From Balanoglossus misakiensis (lineage: Eukaryota; Hemichordata): a DNA stretch of 64,000 bases. Location of the stretch: the NCBI GenBank assembly GCA_040954595.2, contig CM082589.2, positions 6,138,001 through 6,202,000 on the forward strand, in the 5' to 3' direction. This document shows, in pieces, positions 25,002-36,728 of this stretch. The position numbers and the translations under genes are program-made. The notes under the pieces were generated by a model. It was given only the letters and a program-made list of their open reading frames with translations. It had not been told where the DNA came from and ran no database searches. The stretch's first letter is position 1; the number at the start of each line of letters is the position of its first letter.

Positions 25002-28000
25002 CAGTGTACAATCATGCATCCATGATAGACAAACGGGAGCTAAAATGTGAGACTTCATACCTGATTACTTCCAGGAGTTGTTCCGAGGATTTTTCTTCGC
25101 TGAATGAAATGTCGGTTACACTCTGTGATCCAGCCTGGCCCTGCTGGAAAGCTATCAGCTGCTGGCTGAGCTGCATGGGGATACACGCAAGTGAACAAGT
25201 CATCAATATTCGTGTATCTGTCCACACTTTCAAGGAACACTGACCCTTTCCCCCATTTTATTGTGAATGAACCAAACCCTAACACCGCCACTAATAGTGT
25301 TGAACCACACGATGATTAGACTGAACAAAATCTATCAAAATATAACAATCTATAGGTTCATGCTTAACGTACCGTTTGTAACTGTTCATGCAGCAACGTG
25401 TTCTGCTGGTCAAGCTCTTTGCATCGTGTCTGCATATTGTCGGTCTCGTCTTTCTGGATTCGCAGGGTTTCTTCCCAAGACGCCTGCAAAAGATTTTACA
25501 ACAAACTTAACTACGGTGAATAACCACATGTGCTATTCAAAAAAACTATCAAGTGCTGCTTATTTCTTGAGATGTTATTGAACTGTTACATACATTGGCA
25601 CTCTGTTGTGCCCCACCTCTAGCACCTACCTACCCCCAAACATTACTTTAGAAGACACTGTTTATATTCTGTTCTACAGTAAGGTGGGCTAAACCACTGT
25701 TGACATAGGGAGTGCCAATACTCTACTATACCTTGGAAGTGGTCAACTCATACTCAGCTTTCTTTGCTTTGTCTTCAGCCACATTAAGCCTGGAGTTGAA
25801 TCCAGCCAGCTGAAATCACAAACATACAACTTGGAGTATTTGGTACCAGGGGGAAAATATAGACTCAAATACTTGATAGAGAAGTAAATGAACAATATCA
25901 GTAATAAACACAACACACTGAGATGCAATCACTTGAAACACAGTCAGAGCAATATATAATGTCCAATTTCTTTACCTGTTGTCTAACCATGGTTAACTGT
26001 TGCATGTCTGCAGCGTGAAGCAGGAACTCTCTTTCATATTTTTCTTGCGCCTGTAGAAAGAATGAAATCAATATTACTGGTTGCACATGGGCTGGGCCGA
26101 ACAACAAACAGTTAGTACACATGCCTTCTCAGCTGAAATTACAGGATTCATTATAAGCTGTACTCTAACAGTTTTCAACTCACCTCGGCGGCTAGTTTGG
26201 ATTGCGCCTGACAATCTCGGACAGCAGACTGTTCATTGCTTTCCGCCTCTGCACATTTCTGAACGCTAGATTTCAATTCGTTTTGCAGGTTTGCCAGATT
26301 CTTTCGCAACTCAGCTGTCTGTTGATCAAAGAAATTGTGAAAAAAAACCATTGAAAATCATCCATCTATTTTGGACTTTACAGAGAAGTGTGAAAGATCT
26401 GATCTCCATGGCACTCAAATGAACATTTCTAACTGCCCTCACACATGGTAACCATGGCTTCAAGCAATATTTTCCAAACAGATAAACACGATGCACTCAC
26501 CTGTTGCCCAATATTCTGTTCCAGCTGATTCTTTTCATTGAGAATTTCTCTTTTCTCTTTATCTAACTGCATCACTTGAGTTTGAAGGTTAGCTCTACCT
26601 GTAACAAAATAATAAGCTTATAGGAGACTCTATAGGCTGGTGTATGCAAGTGCTGTTCACTATGTGTCAAGTTCATAGAGTGTCTTATGTAAATGCATTC
26701 TACAGTAAAACCTGCTTAAGCCGGACACCAAAGGGACTGAAGAAATTGTTCAGTTTGCAGAGGTGTCTGGTTGACAGAGGTTCTATAAAAAGTGGCTGTG
26801 TGTGAAAGGGACAGAAATGTGTTTGGTATAGGCAGGTTTCCAGATTAGAGAGGTTTCGCTTTAGACAGGCTTGCTATTGATAATGACAAAATTTAAAAAA
26901 AATCCAGAGGTTCGTTAAACTGTTAATGAAATACAAATTAGCGCCAAGCTTACTCTCTGCTGCTTCTTTCAGTCTCAATTCCGTGGTTTCCTTGAAGATT
27001 TGACTGGCAGCGTTCTGTTCCCGCAGGTTTTCCTCCATCGAACTGCTGATGGCTTTGTGCTGTTCCACTTGCTGCTTGGCCTTGATAAGTTGATCTTTGA
27101 GAGCTGAAGGGGAGAAGCAGAGATCTGATGGTGATTTTACCCCTTCGCTAACATGGTTCAGTCCAAACGCATAGTTTTCTATAGTAAAGTTGGACCTCTA
27201 AACTGGGGGTGGGGGGGGGGGTGGTGAAAGCTCTATTTCCTCAGACTACACCGTTGCTATGGAATTTTTGAAGTGTTTGGATATGAACAAAGCTATCACA
27301 AATTGTCGTACGCCTCTCAGACCTGCAAGTCGGCACTTCGACATTTTCCAAGAGTACATGATCTCTGGAATAGTAAACTTAGAAAAAATCTTTCTCAGCC
27401 ATCTAATTTTGACTACACTCAGTAGTTAAACTTAAAACAGACCAGTGCTAGTACTTGCCTTTGATTTCAGCTTCATTCTGTGTGATCTGAGATTTCAACT
27501 CCTTCACCTCTTCATCAGACACTGTGGACGTCGGTTCATTGGATGGTTTTGCTGAGTCAAATAAAAAAAAAAATCTTATCAATCATAATTATTTGCAGCC
27601 ATCCAGCAATAACATTTGAACATGACTGTGTGTGTTGATGTGCACGCACTTGCATGCATGTGTCTACACCATCTGTCTGTTAGTACGTTTGAACTTCAAT
27701 GCAATATAGCGCAAGTAATTCATTTTTCTCACCTTGCTGTTTGTCAGGGCTTAAACTTGACAGTCTCACTTCAGCTGCTACCAGCTTAGCTTCCGCCTCA
27801 GAACACTTCATAAACAAACCATAGGAGAGAGAGAGCTATCAAAATAAAGGCTAGGATAGACTGTATAACAAACTGATCCATTCCACTGCAAATTGTAAGT
27901 TTCTAGTATTGTTTTCATAAAACACAAAACAGCATTGCTCCTTCTGTAACAAAACTCATAACCCCTCCATGCCCTATGCTACACAGCAAAACGGAGGAAA

Positions 28001-31000
28001 TCATTGATTACAGCAGACATACAAGAGAGCAATTTTCCCCAGAATCTCACCTCCTGCTTGACACCCTGAAGGGTCTTTTTCAAGGTCACTATTTCTTCTC
28101 TGGTTTTCTGGTGGCTTTGAAGTTCACTGTCCAGCTGATCTCGAAGAGATTTCACCTGGCTCTGTGGAAACACAAAAAGAGCAATGTCACCCCAAAAATC
28201 AAACAAATCTCTCCTCCAACAATTCAGAACAATTTGGGATGCGAAACAGTACTTTGGTAATACCCACCTCCCATGAGTTTGTCACTGTTTTGTGTTGCTC
28301 AATTTCAGCTTCTAGCTTTCTCCTGGCAGTACTCAGTTCACGTTCCAGGAATTCCACTTGGCTTGTCAGACGAGATTTATTCTCAAAATCAGCCCTCTCA
28401 AGGTTGTTCTGTGAAAATGTTTATTTTCAGAGCATTAATGTAGATGATCAATAACATAAAAAAAAATAATTCTTCCCGTATGACAGCATACACTGTCGAA
28501 AATGAAATCTTTAGACGCAAACTCAAAAATTTATTTCAAAATTTTACCTTGATTGTTTGTAGATTAACAAGCAGGAGATTTTGTCCTCTCTGTTCGCGAT
28601 GCATCGACTCATTTTCTTGCTGTAACCGTGTCTCCACACTCTTCATCAGGTCCCTCTCGGCTTTCATGTTCTCAAACATGACCTCCGCTTTGGAGAATCT
28701 CTCCTGGGCTGCCATCAAATCCTGCAGAAAAAAAATACCATAAATGTTGAGATTTCTGGGTTAAATTTTAGACTGAAACATAAATAACTATTAAACCAAT
28801 GGAATAAATAGCATTCTATTCACGATTCATAAAATAATATCCAGTTACAAAAAAGTCACTGTGCAGTACTTGTACTCTGCTCATAATTCATTAAAATTGT
28901 CACACGACGATTTACAAAATGCCACTATGCATATAATTCTGCTCACGATCCATGAAATTATCCCCAATCATTTATGATAATAATAGAATAAAATTGACAA
29001 AAATGTTACTGTGTACTATTCTCATTTTACTCACGATTCAAGAAATTAATTTACGAGGTTTTCCAGTATTTTATGAGACCGAAAATTCTACTTTCCTGGA
29101 GTGATTGTGCAGTGATATTGTCAGCCTTCGACATTTTATGAAAACATGATTTTTCAGATTCCAGGATTAGAAGTAGTGTACAAACCCTGTCCCCAATATC
29201 GTCAAACTGATTTTCAGACACGCCTCACGTCACCCCCCCCCCCTCCAGAACAGCTTACTATGTTTTTTAGTTCCACCCTGGTGTCATGTCACACACCACA
29301 ACACAAACACTTACCTGCGTCAGTGTATTGATAGTCTGCTGATGCTTGACAACCTCTGAGGAATACTTCTGATTTCGGTCTCGCAAGCCGTCGATTTCTT
29401 TCTTGTACCCTTCCACGTTGGATTGGACAATCTTGAACCTTTCGCCCGAGAACTCAAGCTGCAAGTAGTAATTAAGATATGCATCAGTCATGTGACAGTC
29501 ACATGACACATTGATGAAAATCATGTGACCACTTACCACTGAACAAAATCCAATTTAAGCGAAGAACATAATATAGTAAGTCACATACCTGGGAGGATAG
29601 TTTTGCGTTCTGCACTCTGAACTCTGACACTTGATCTCTCATCTTTTCCAATTGGTCGTTCAGAATCCTGAATAAAAAAAACACACAAAATATACAATCA
29701 AGATTTGACACAATGAATAATCACAGTGTCTGGACTTAACCCTTTCACCTCCAGTTCCCTCTTAGAGGTCCAACCTTACTATAGAAAACAAAGGGTTTGG
29801 ACTGAACCATTGTGGTGAAAGGGTTAAGCAATAAATCTTCCACAGCCCCGTAATTCTGAAAATAACTTCAAAATTTGAAGAGGCAGACATGGCAATTATG
29901 AGGAGTGACATTATTTTTACTCAAGGCCTTATCATATAATAACAACTGTGTTGCTTGATGTACATACCTTTCAGACTCACACTTGTCCTTCCTGTACTGT
30001 TCAAACTCCACTTGCAGTTGTTTCAGAGCGGCCGTGGTTTCCGCTGCAGCAGCCGTAGTATTGGCCGCATTCTCACCCGCAAGACCTGCTATGCCGGTTG
30101 CAGCCATTGGAGCTGGGGTAGACATGGCCATAGGACTGGCCAGGGTGACTGGACTTGCACTGCCTGGTATCAATAGCTGGGGACGGGTGAACATATAAAG
30201 ATACAAGAAGTAAAATATCAACTCAAGAATCACTGCGTGGGGATAAATTACTGTGCTATTTGCTTTTTATTGAGCTGAGCATAGTCCATTTTGGTAGAGG
30301 GGGGAAGAAAGGATACTTGTATTCTGTATAAACATAGCAGGACCAGTAAATGTACATTTATATCATAAGTCTGTGTTCTCCTGAGTTATGAACACACTGG
30401 GGACATTACTCTTTAAAAACTCACATACGATAAATTGTCTAAACTCTAGATGGTAATTCGACTTACAGGGACAGGATTATCACCCCTCTGAGTTAACAAG
30501 ACCCGGTACATGTCCCTCTGTCTCACTATGCCTTCCACCATCTCAGCCTGCCTGCTCCTTGCGGCTCTCAACTCTTCAATCTCTTCCACGGCTTTCTCAA
30601 GACGACCGTTCAGTTCAGCAAATCTGTGGTGCATAAACAAACACAAAAATGATGACCTCATGATCTGTGATACACAACATAATTTTGGATGAGGTACGAC
30701 TCCATTAGTCAAGTTTATACATGTTAACACTTTCTAGTATTCGTCCCACCATTGCTAATGGCTGCAAAATGTCATATTTAACCATTCCAGAATCTTACAA
30801 CTGGGTAATATTTGTTGTTAAAACAGTTACCATCAATGGTAATTAAAACGTGTTCTTCCAGAATCTTACAACTGGGTAATATTTGTTGTTAAAACAGTTA
30901 CCATCAATGGTAATTAAAACGTGTTCTATTTCAATGTCCTGTCATTACACTTATTGGACTGTATCCATGGCAACTGTTTAAACTTACTCAGCATCCTTGG

Positions 31001-34000
31001 CAACTCTTTCGTCCTCTTCTTTCTTTTCACTCAACTCCCTGACAACACTCAACAGTCGCTCATTCTGTCCTTGTAATTCTCCAATGTTCCTGATCAAAAA
31101 ATCAAACACAGGGTCACAAAATAGTCTAGGAAAACCAACGTGTCCAGTTGGTCAAGTTGGACACAAAACCTCGTAATGTAATACGCCTTTTTCATAATGA
31201 TGAGTACCCTTCCTAGACAACGCGAAAACGAGACCAGTGGGTCAGTGTAAAAACTTAATCGTTTTGTGTATCATTACTATAGTTGAGAATGGGACTGACA
31301 TTCAATAGTCACATTTTACATGCAACTGATATCATATATACAACAAACGATGACCAGATGAGCTCGAGCAGTCCTCTGTCACCAACTGGCCTCATTTTTG
31401 CACATCGCCTGCTTGGGGATGACGCCATATTTTGGAATCGCACTCTCTTCATAAAAAAGGCATATCCTATCTTGAACCTCAATTTTAATTCAAAATTCAG
31501 ACACTACAGACAAGATGACCTAATCTCACCTGAATGACACCAGCTTCTCTGTGATGAGATTGGATGAACTGGACACGTCACTTGAGGTCACGTCCTGATC
31601 TGTTGTCACATGTCCGCCACGGGCTTCCTCCACCTCTTTCAGAAGTATTCGAACCTGAAAACGCAAAAAACAAACATAGCAATGAGTGTTCATGTCTCTG
31701 GCTGGTATAACTTTAAGGACTACTATCATTGCTAATTAAAATTTGCCATATATGGCTAAAAGGGCGTGTCTAAATCTTCAAATGATCATGCAGTGGCACA
31801 CTTTTTTTCATGTGGCTGCCAAGTGAAAATCTACGATAGGAAAAATCTCCAATTTCCATGATAACTGTTGCAAAATTTGGATAGGTGACAGCAGACTTTA
31901 TGCCTGTCATTCTCTCTAGTATAAGCTGTGATTGTCTCATCATCACATCATCATATTTATTTACCTGCTGCCCAAGATCGGAAGTCTGCAGTCGTAGTCT
32001 GTTATTTTCTCTTGTCAGCTGTGACGATTTCCTCTCTGCCTCATCAGTTTTAATCCTTTGCTGTTCATTCTCCTGTGTGGAAATTAAAAATTACACACAG
32101 ACATTGATCATAATGAAATCAATGCATACATACGAGATATTTCTGCCAAGAGTCTGATAAATTCCACCCACCAACATGGCTGCATCTATTTTCCTTGACA
32201 ACTGATCGACGGTGTTCAGACATCTCTCATAGTCCTCGCGTTGCTGCTGCATGATTGGTGCCTTCTCTTCGATCTCCTTCAGTATCTGGTCCAGATAATG
32301 ATTCAGTCGGCCGTTTTCCTGCTTCTCCAGGTCAAGTGCATCACTGGCTTCCACATAAGAACTGTATATCTGTCGACAGCCAACAACACAAATCATAGTC
32401 ATGACCATGTAACATTACAAACATAAATATCATTTTTGAATTTTTTTAACAGTCTAATGAACACTGACTAAGAAGTCCTCTGCAATGAAAATACTGAAAA
32501 ATAATGATTAGTTTCATATTTAATATTTGCAATCATACCCAGATTGAGGAATGTTGAAGTTGACGATGTGCCTTACCTGTGTTAGGTTCATTCCTGTTTT
32601 GAGTTTACTGCTGGTCGCGGCTGCAGTGGGGAACATAGACGTCAACTGATCTTCTGACATTGTTTCACCTTGCAGTACAAAGAACAGGTAGTTACTTAAG
32701 GACTTTCATTTTCAGATACGGATACCAGATATGAAGCAGTATTTAAAGGTCACCTATTTTTTTTTAATAACAGAACAACTGCACAGATGTCCATTCTTAC
32801 CTTTGCTTCTGGAGACTGATATTAGGTCATTGGCATGTTCTAGTTCTTTCTCCATTCTCACTATTTTTTCCTCTGAAATGAATAAATACATAAACAATGT
32901 TCACACAACATAAGCAGCAAGGATCCCTACACTGGCAATAGGGATGAAGTGTATGTAGGTCTTGCTTACTCAAAATACCGAACTTGAATACAGAGGTCAT
33001 TGTTCATCAGGAATAATCATGTCAGTCAAAAATAAATTGCCCTCATTTGATCTGTCATAACAGAACCGTCAGCCAGACCGAGAAACAAAGCAAAACCTGC
33101 CACAATTACCTAATTCTGTCTCTTTCTTGATGTGTTCTTCATCCAGCGCTTTCATGTTATCCTCCAGTTCCCCTTGTTGCTCAGACGACTGCCTCAACAG
33201 CTTCTGCAGTTCCTGCACGGCTGTTTGTAGCTCCTTCTCTTTTGCCTTACACTCTTCTGAGGCAGACTACACACATGGGAGAAAGAAAAATTGCCAGCAT
33301 TTAACAATATTGAATTATACATGTGCAATCTATCACCTTGGTGATTTGATACAGCTCTGCAGAATTTCTCTGCATTCGTCTACTTCCTCATACACTACAA
33401 GACAAGCATTCAATGACTGCACATTTTTAAACAACAGCAGGGTAGACGTGCACAGCTGATTTTGCCATATATGCCTTGACTGAATCTCCACCTCCATCGT
33501 CTAACTAACGACCTGCCTATTGTGGAATAGTTCTGCCATGTACTGTACCTTGTAAAGTTCTGTGAGTTTGGACTGGGCTTGCAACTCCACACGAAACTGT
33601 TCCTCGTTCTGTGCCTGCGTATCATGGATCTTGAAATGAAGACAGTACCCAGAAATTACACACAGTACCTATATACTGTAAATTACATGCAGAAATTGGT
33701 GAATTGCAAGTAGCACATGTAAGAATTTCTTCATGACAACACTACTTACATCTTTTACTTTTTGTATCAATGATTCTATTTTCGTGTTCTGACTGTCACT
33801 GGCTGATCTCAGGGAGTCCACCATATCCTTCAAATGGCTGATTTCTTGGTCTTTGTTTTCTGATTCCGATTTCAAGGACAACACCTCGGATGACTGCAAT
33901 GAAAGGGAGAGAGAAAATACTGGCATTTAGTGTCCAGACAAAATTAACTTTTAACATAACACCAAAATTTTTGAACAAAGAAATCAAGATTGAAATACTG

Positions 34001-35947
34001 CCACTAAACTAAATAACAAGCATGGAGATACATACTCAATATAATTGAATAGCTTGCCATCTTTTCTGAAATGAAATCATAACTGAGAGCAGGGGGCTTG
34101 AAACAGGCTGCAACCCACGTGGTAGAGTGTAGTCATAACTTACCTTTTCTTTTCTGTAGGCCAGCAATTCATTGGTTTTCTCCTTCAATTCTTTGTTCAG
34201 CCATTCATTCTGTTGATTGAGCAGCTCCTTCTCTTGTTGCAGTCTTCGTTCCCGATACTGGAAAAAGTGGGGGAAATCACCTGATTTGGTCATCGATAAT
34301 ATTGCACTAAAGTGAACTTTAATTAAAATAATTTCTGGCTGAGAAAGCGCTTAATGATCAGAAATTTCCAGAAAGCAGAGAGCAAAGTATTCTTGGCCGT
34401 AATTACCTTTGAAGACACATCCTCATCCATGATTTCATCCAACTTCGCCTGCGCCTGCACTTTAGCCGTGGTGGCATCTCCCAGCTTGTCAGACATGCCT
34501 CTCCATTCCTCTGAAAATTCACAGAAAAGGCAAATTATCATATTTGTTGTAAAAATATGTAATAATATGTAAATACATGCCAACCAACTAAACTAGACAA
34601 TCTGGTCTGCGAGTGTGGAGATTCAATCAGATATAAAATAATTTATCGTGTATCAGAACAGTTACCGTTAAGTCTTTCAATCTCATGGTTCTTCTTTTCC
34701 AGCAGTTCAAGCAGTTCTCGTTTCTCTGTTTCCAGCTGATCATTTGTTCTCACCAGTTTCAGCTGTCGGGATAAATGTGATGTCAATTTGAACATTCATG
34801 GTTTGATTACCTCAAATTTTCTGGCAAGGGGGAAATTCGGAAATTCTGCCGTGCCAATTGAATATCATCAATCTGAAAGTACAGGTGCCAATCTTAGAAT
34901 CTCACCTGCGTTGACAGGTTGCTCTCTTTCACTTCTTCTGTTTCCTTCAATCTCTCCTGGGCGGATTTCAGTTTGCTCTCTGAAACAAAACAAAAAGACG
35001 AGTCAAAACATATACCTCTACTAAATACATGATGATGTAAGGATCAAGTTGATTTCGGTCAGCATTACAACCTGTGTCTGTTCGGTAATCTTTTCCCACT
35101 AGCTTTAATACACATAATTGACATTTGTATTTACCCAGTGAAGTTGTTTCTGCTTTCAGCTCATTCCGCTCGATAACTGTGGATTCCAGTTTGGAGTTAC
35201 AACTAATCAGTTGTTTCTCAATCTCGAAGTACATTTGACCTGTAAACAAGGCACAAACAAGTATATGTCATATCAATCAATGGATCACAATACAGGTGCA
35301 TGATATAAACAACACAAATTCACAATCCTCACTTTCACTCAGTTTAGAAACTAAGAATGCCAGGACAAGATGGTGCTATGCTGCTTTATCCATGTCTTGG
35401 GACACCCAAAACATAAACAACACCATTCCTTGGTCCCAGAACCATTTCGTTCTGGGACTACTGAACTGAAATCCTGCCAACTTCCTCCCACTTCCAAGGG
35501 CAACCACCACCTGACTTGGCGATTTTCTTTTGAAGATGGCGTCATTGCATCATACAAGTTATCACTTTCGAAATGTGATAAAGGATCCCCAAATTCCCGA
35601 ATTCTCACATCGGTTGACCATAGTTCGCGTTCACAAGAGAGGAACCCGCTGATCTCGGACTGTTTGCTCCGTCAGCGCCGATGTTATTGACGGGAATCGG
35701 ACAATCAAACTTAATGTCCACATCATTCTAAGACAACCAAGAGACGCGCATCATAGGAAACACGACTGAGAACTTCCGTACCTGCATTAGCTTTCAGGCG
35801 TTCAATTTCCACCTTTAAACCTTCAGCGGCCGATTGTGCAGAGTCAAGGCATACTTCAAGTTTGCTTTTCAGGTCGTCAGGAAGCGTTTCCAGTTGCGCC
35901 TCACTAACAATCGCAGACAGGCGTGCGTACTCCATGTTTGCCGCCAT
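13781..35947 (-). CDS. TPR: Nucleoprotein TPR (nuclear pore basket), 60 exons
   Basis: I can trace 60 coding exons from ATG 35947 to TAG 13781. They sum to 7,842 nt, 2,613 residues, with every splice phase consistent (human TPR is about 2,360). TPR forms the filaments of the nuclear basket and acts in mRNA export quality control and the spindle checkpoint. Residues 1 to about 1,690 are heptad-rich coiled coil. Recognisable conserved blocks include [17 protein letters not shown] near residue 183, [57 protein letters not shown] and [16 protein letters not shown] near 1,500. The C-terminal third is disordered: TANIKPM and PTATVMPTT blocks, KRPRDE, a [13 protein letters not shown] acidic stretch, about 150 acidic residues (17059-18350), [32 protein letters not shown], and a final RGG-like [15 protein letters not shown]. 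Oddities: a duplicated exon pair, one GC-AG intron and poly-Gln runs. Identification is certain. Confidence 0.97.
14413..14505. mobile_element. Short inverted-repeat element (MITE family 1), copy 1
   Basis: About 90 bp starting TAACCCTTTCAAC and ending near CAGGGTTGAA. Its interior (CTCTATAGAGGTCCA, then GAAAACAATGG and TTTGGACCAAACTATG) matches three other elements in TPR introns. It is the most diverged copy. Confidence 0.7.
14849..15044. mobile_element. Short inverted-repeat element (MITE family 2), 196 bp
   Basis: Starts TTAAAGGTATACGGTTCACC and ends AGGTGACCGTATACCTTTAA, which are inverted repeats of about 20 bp with one base of slippage. TTAA at both ends fits a TTAA target site of the piggyBac type. 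No coding capacity. Confidence 0.85.
17386..17665. repeat. Dispersed repeat with 20-bp palindrome, related to 19800-19985
   Basis: Contains the perfect palindrome at 17466-17485 (centre GTCCGGAC). The palindrome core, the flanking AACAATAACAATG and the downstream CCAAAAGATACAG..TAATG recur at 19825-19985. A third fragment with ATTGTTATTGTTGACA..TGAATTCT lies at 48215-48253. Probably an old transposon family. Confidence 0.55.
22558..22650. mobile_element. MITE family 1, copy 2
   Basis: Begins TTAACCCTTTCACC and ends GTGATGAAGGGGTAA, with the same interior order as the other copies. Lies in the TPR intron between exons 38 and 39. Confidence 0.75.
22820..23574 (-). repeat. TPR: Duplicated exon pair inside TPR
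   Basis: Exons 35+36 (63 and 42 nt) and exons 37+38 (63 and 42 nt) have the same lengths and phases and encode similar 35-residue units. The first exon of each pair reads [20 protein letters not shown] or [20 protein letters not shown]; the second begins AEMSRLN or AELSRLR. As I recall human TPR has one such unit here, so the coiled coil is lengthened by 35 residues, five heptads. Confidence 0.85.
24882..25002. repeat. (ACAT)n/(AC)n microsatellite
   Basis: About 95 bp of ACAT units followed by a CA run, in the TPR intron between exons 31 and 32. Confidence 0.95.
27137..27230. mobile_element. MITE family 1, copy 3 (opposite orientation)
   Basis: Reverse-complement orientation of the family: CATGGTTCAGTCCAAAC, then TTTTCTATAGTAAAGTTGGA, ending in GGTGAAAG. 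A G-run at 27205-27221 interrupts one end. Lies in a TPR intron. Confidence 0.75.
29736..29827. mobile_element. MITE family 1, copy 4 (best termini)
   Basis: 92 bp with perfect 14-bp terminal inverted repeats, TTAACCCTTTCACC and GGTGAAAGGGTTAA. The outer TTAA may include a target-site duplication. Non-coding and non-autonomous. Lies in a TPR intron. Confidence 0.85.
30785..30927. repeat. Two exact 71-bp tandem units
   Basis: 30785-30855 is repeated at 30856-30926 with no difference seen, in a TPR intron just upstream (on the plus strand) of exon 15. Confidence 0.9.
31735..31905. mobile_element. Diverged relative of MITE family 2
   Basis: Shares with 14849-15044 the order ATATATGGCT, a T-run after GGCAC, TGCCAAGTGAAAATC, CAATTTCCATG and TAGGTGAC at the end. 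The termini are degraded. Confidence 0.55.
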
Positions 35948-36625
35948 GTTTCCGAAGATGGAGGATAAGCGGAAACAGTAAAGGGTATACCACTTCTCAA
36001 AGAGGGGAGGTCGAAGCAAGGTTGTGAGAGGGTCAAGATGGGTTACTGAAATGGCTCAATAATTGTGAAAGTAACTTTCTGGTATTAATGATGACTATAA
36101 TACGCACAGGGAATTCTAAATCCAACTATCTGCTAAAGTGGTGAGATTTTTAAAACCTTATGAATAGATATCTGCAGCAAATACATAATGAACACCTACT
36201 GCCGAGGGGCTGTAAGCATATGATTCTGGTAACTCACAGTCACGAGGGGGTAAAAACAGCTGCTATGGCCCGAATATAGGCCAGGCTATAGGTGTTTTAT
36301 AAAAAACCTCATGCTAATAGCTGGGAAAATCTTGCAATTTTCTCTTGAGGTTGGCAGACGACATCTTCATTCAGCGGTGACCATTGTGTCAGACGACGCG
36401 ACGCTGATTGACGTGACCGAGTCTGCGCACTCACGCTGGTCACGTGACCGGTTTATATTTTTTCTGCTATTTCCCTAGAGGGATTCATAGTCGATTCTAT
36501 TTTCCTATCACGTGACGGATTCTGGCGAATCACGACACAGTATTAGCATGAGGTATATTATAATAGTATCTAAATCATCTTAATAATACCGGTAGTTAGC
36601 GATTGTGGTATTATAATTATTTTAA
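35948..36625. promoter_or_regulatory. Shared upstream region of TPR (-) and EndoU (+)
   Basis: The two start codons diverge with about 780 bp between them. The region holds a perfect 12-bp palindrome GGTCACGTGACC at 36438-36449 and a second TCACGTGAC at 36508-36516. Both are E-boxes of the CACGTG type, and the core GTCACGTGAC equals the CLEAR/TFEB consensus. Which gene they serve is not visible. Confidence 0.5.
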
Positions 36626-36633
36626 TATAAAAG
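36626..36633 (+). promoter_or_regulatory. TATA box of the EndoU gene
   Basis: TATAAAAG about 95 bases before the ATG at 36729, with no other strong candidate nearby. TPR on the other side has no TATA, as expected for a housekeeping gene. Confidence 0.6.
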
Positions 36634-36728
36634 GGATCAAAAGAACGGCCCACCTGTACTTTTTCACACCAGACAAATTGCCGTACCAGCAACTCAACAC
36701 ATCCACGCTTATACTGAACAGACAAAGC

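Larger units (their letters stand above)
13781..35947 (-). other. TPR: TPR exon coordinates in transcript order
   Basis: Exons 1-34: 35947-35782, 35239-35135, 34979-34906, 34762-34666, 34510-34407, 34257-34144, 33893-33750, 33629-33549, 33266-33110, 32872-32801, 32668-32577, 32369-32172, 32072-31965, 31654-31530, 31089-30988, 30623-30467, 30176-29968, 29667-29589, 29458-29315, 28721-28548, 28408-28268, 28161-28051, 27805-27733, 27551-27459, 27103-26954, 26598-26501, 26318-26184, 26050-25976, 25809-25732, 25483-25373, 25170-25061, 24746-24599, 24371-24234, 23996-23812. Exons 35-60: 23574-23512, 23319-23278, 23071-23009, 22861-22820, 22507-22466, 22213-22114, 21934-21686, 21445-21407, 21275-21200, 21067-20862, 20501-20392, 20258-20011, 19599-19270, 18947-18740, 18609-18543, 18350-18144, 17936-17784, 17215-17059, 16784-16552, 16406-16341, 16179-16070, 15900-15812, 15481-15082, 14741-14608, 14374-14180, 13845-13781. 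All were placed by splice consensus plus frame continuity; alternative splicing cannot be judged. Confidence 0.85.

Noticed and set aside
26700-26875. Possible transposon (AGTAAAACCTGCTTAAGCCGGACAC start)
   Set aside because: It resembles a repeat type common in marine invertebrate genomes, but I could not define matching termini or a second copy in the window.
27202-27222. G-run that might form a quadruplex
   Set aside because: It is a simple poly-G interruption within a MITE copy; similar homopolymers occur at 48513 and 61803 and may partly be sequencing noise.
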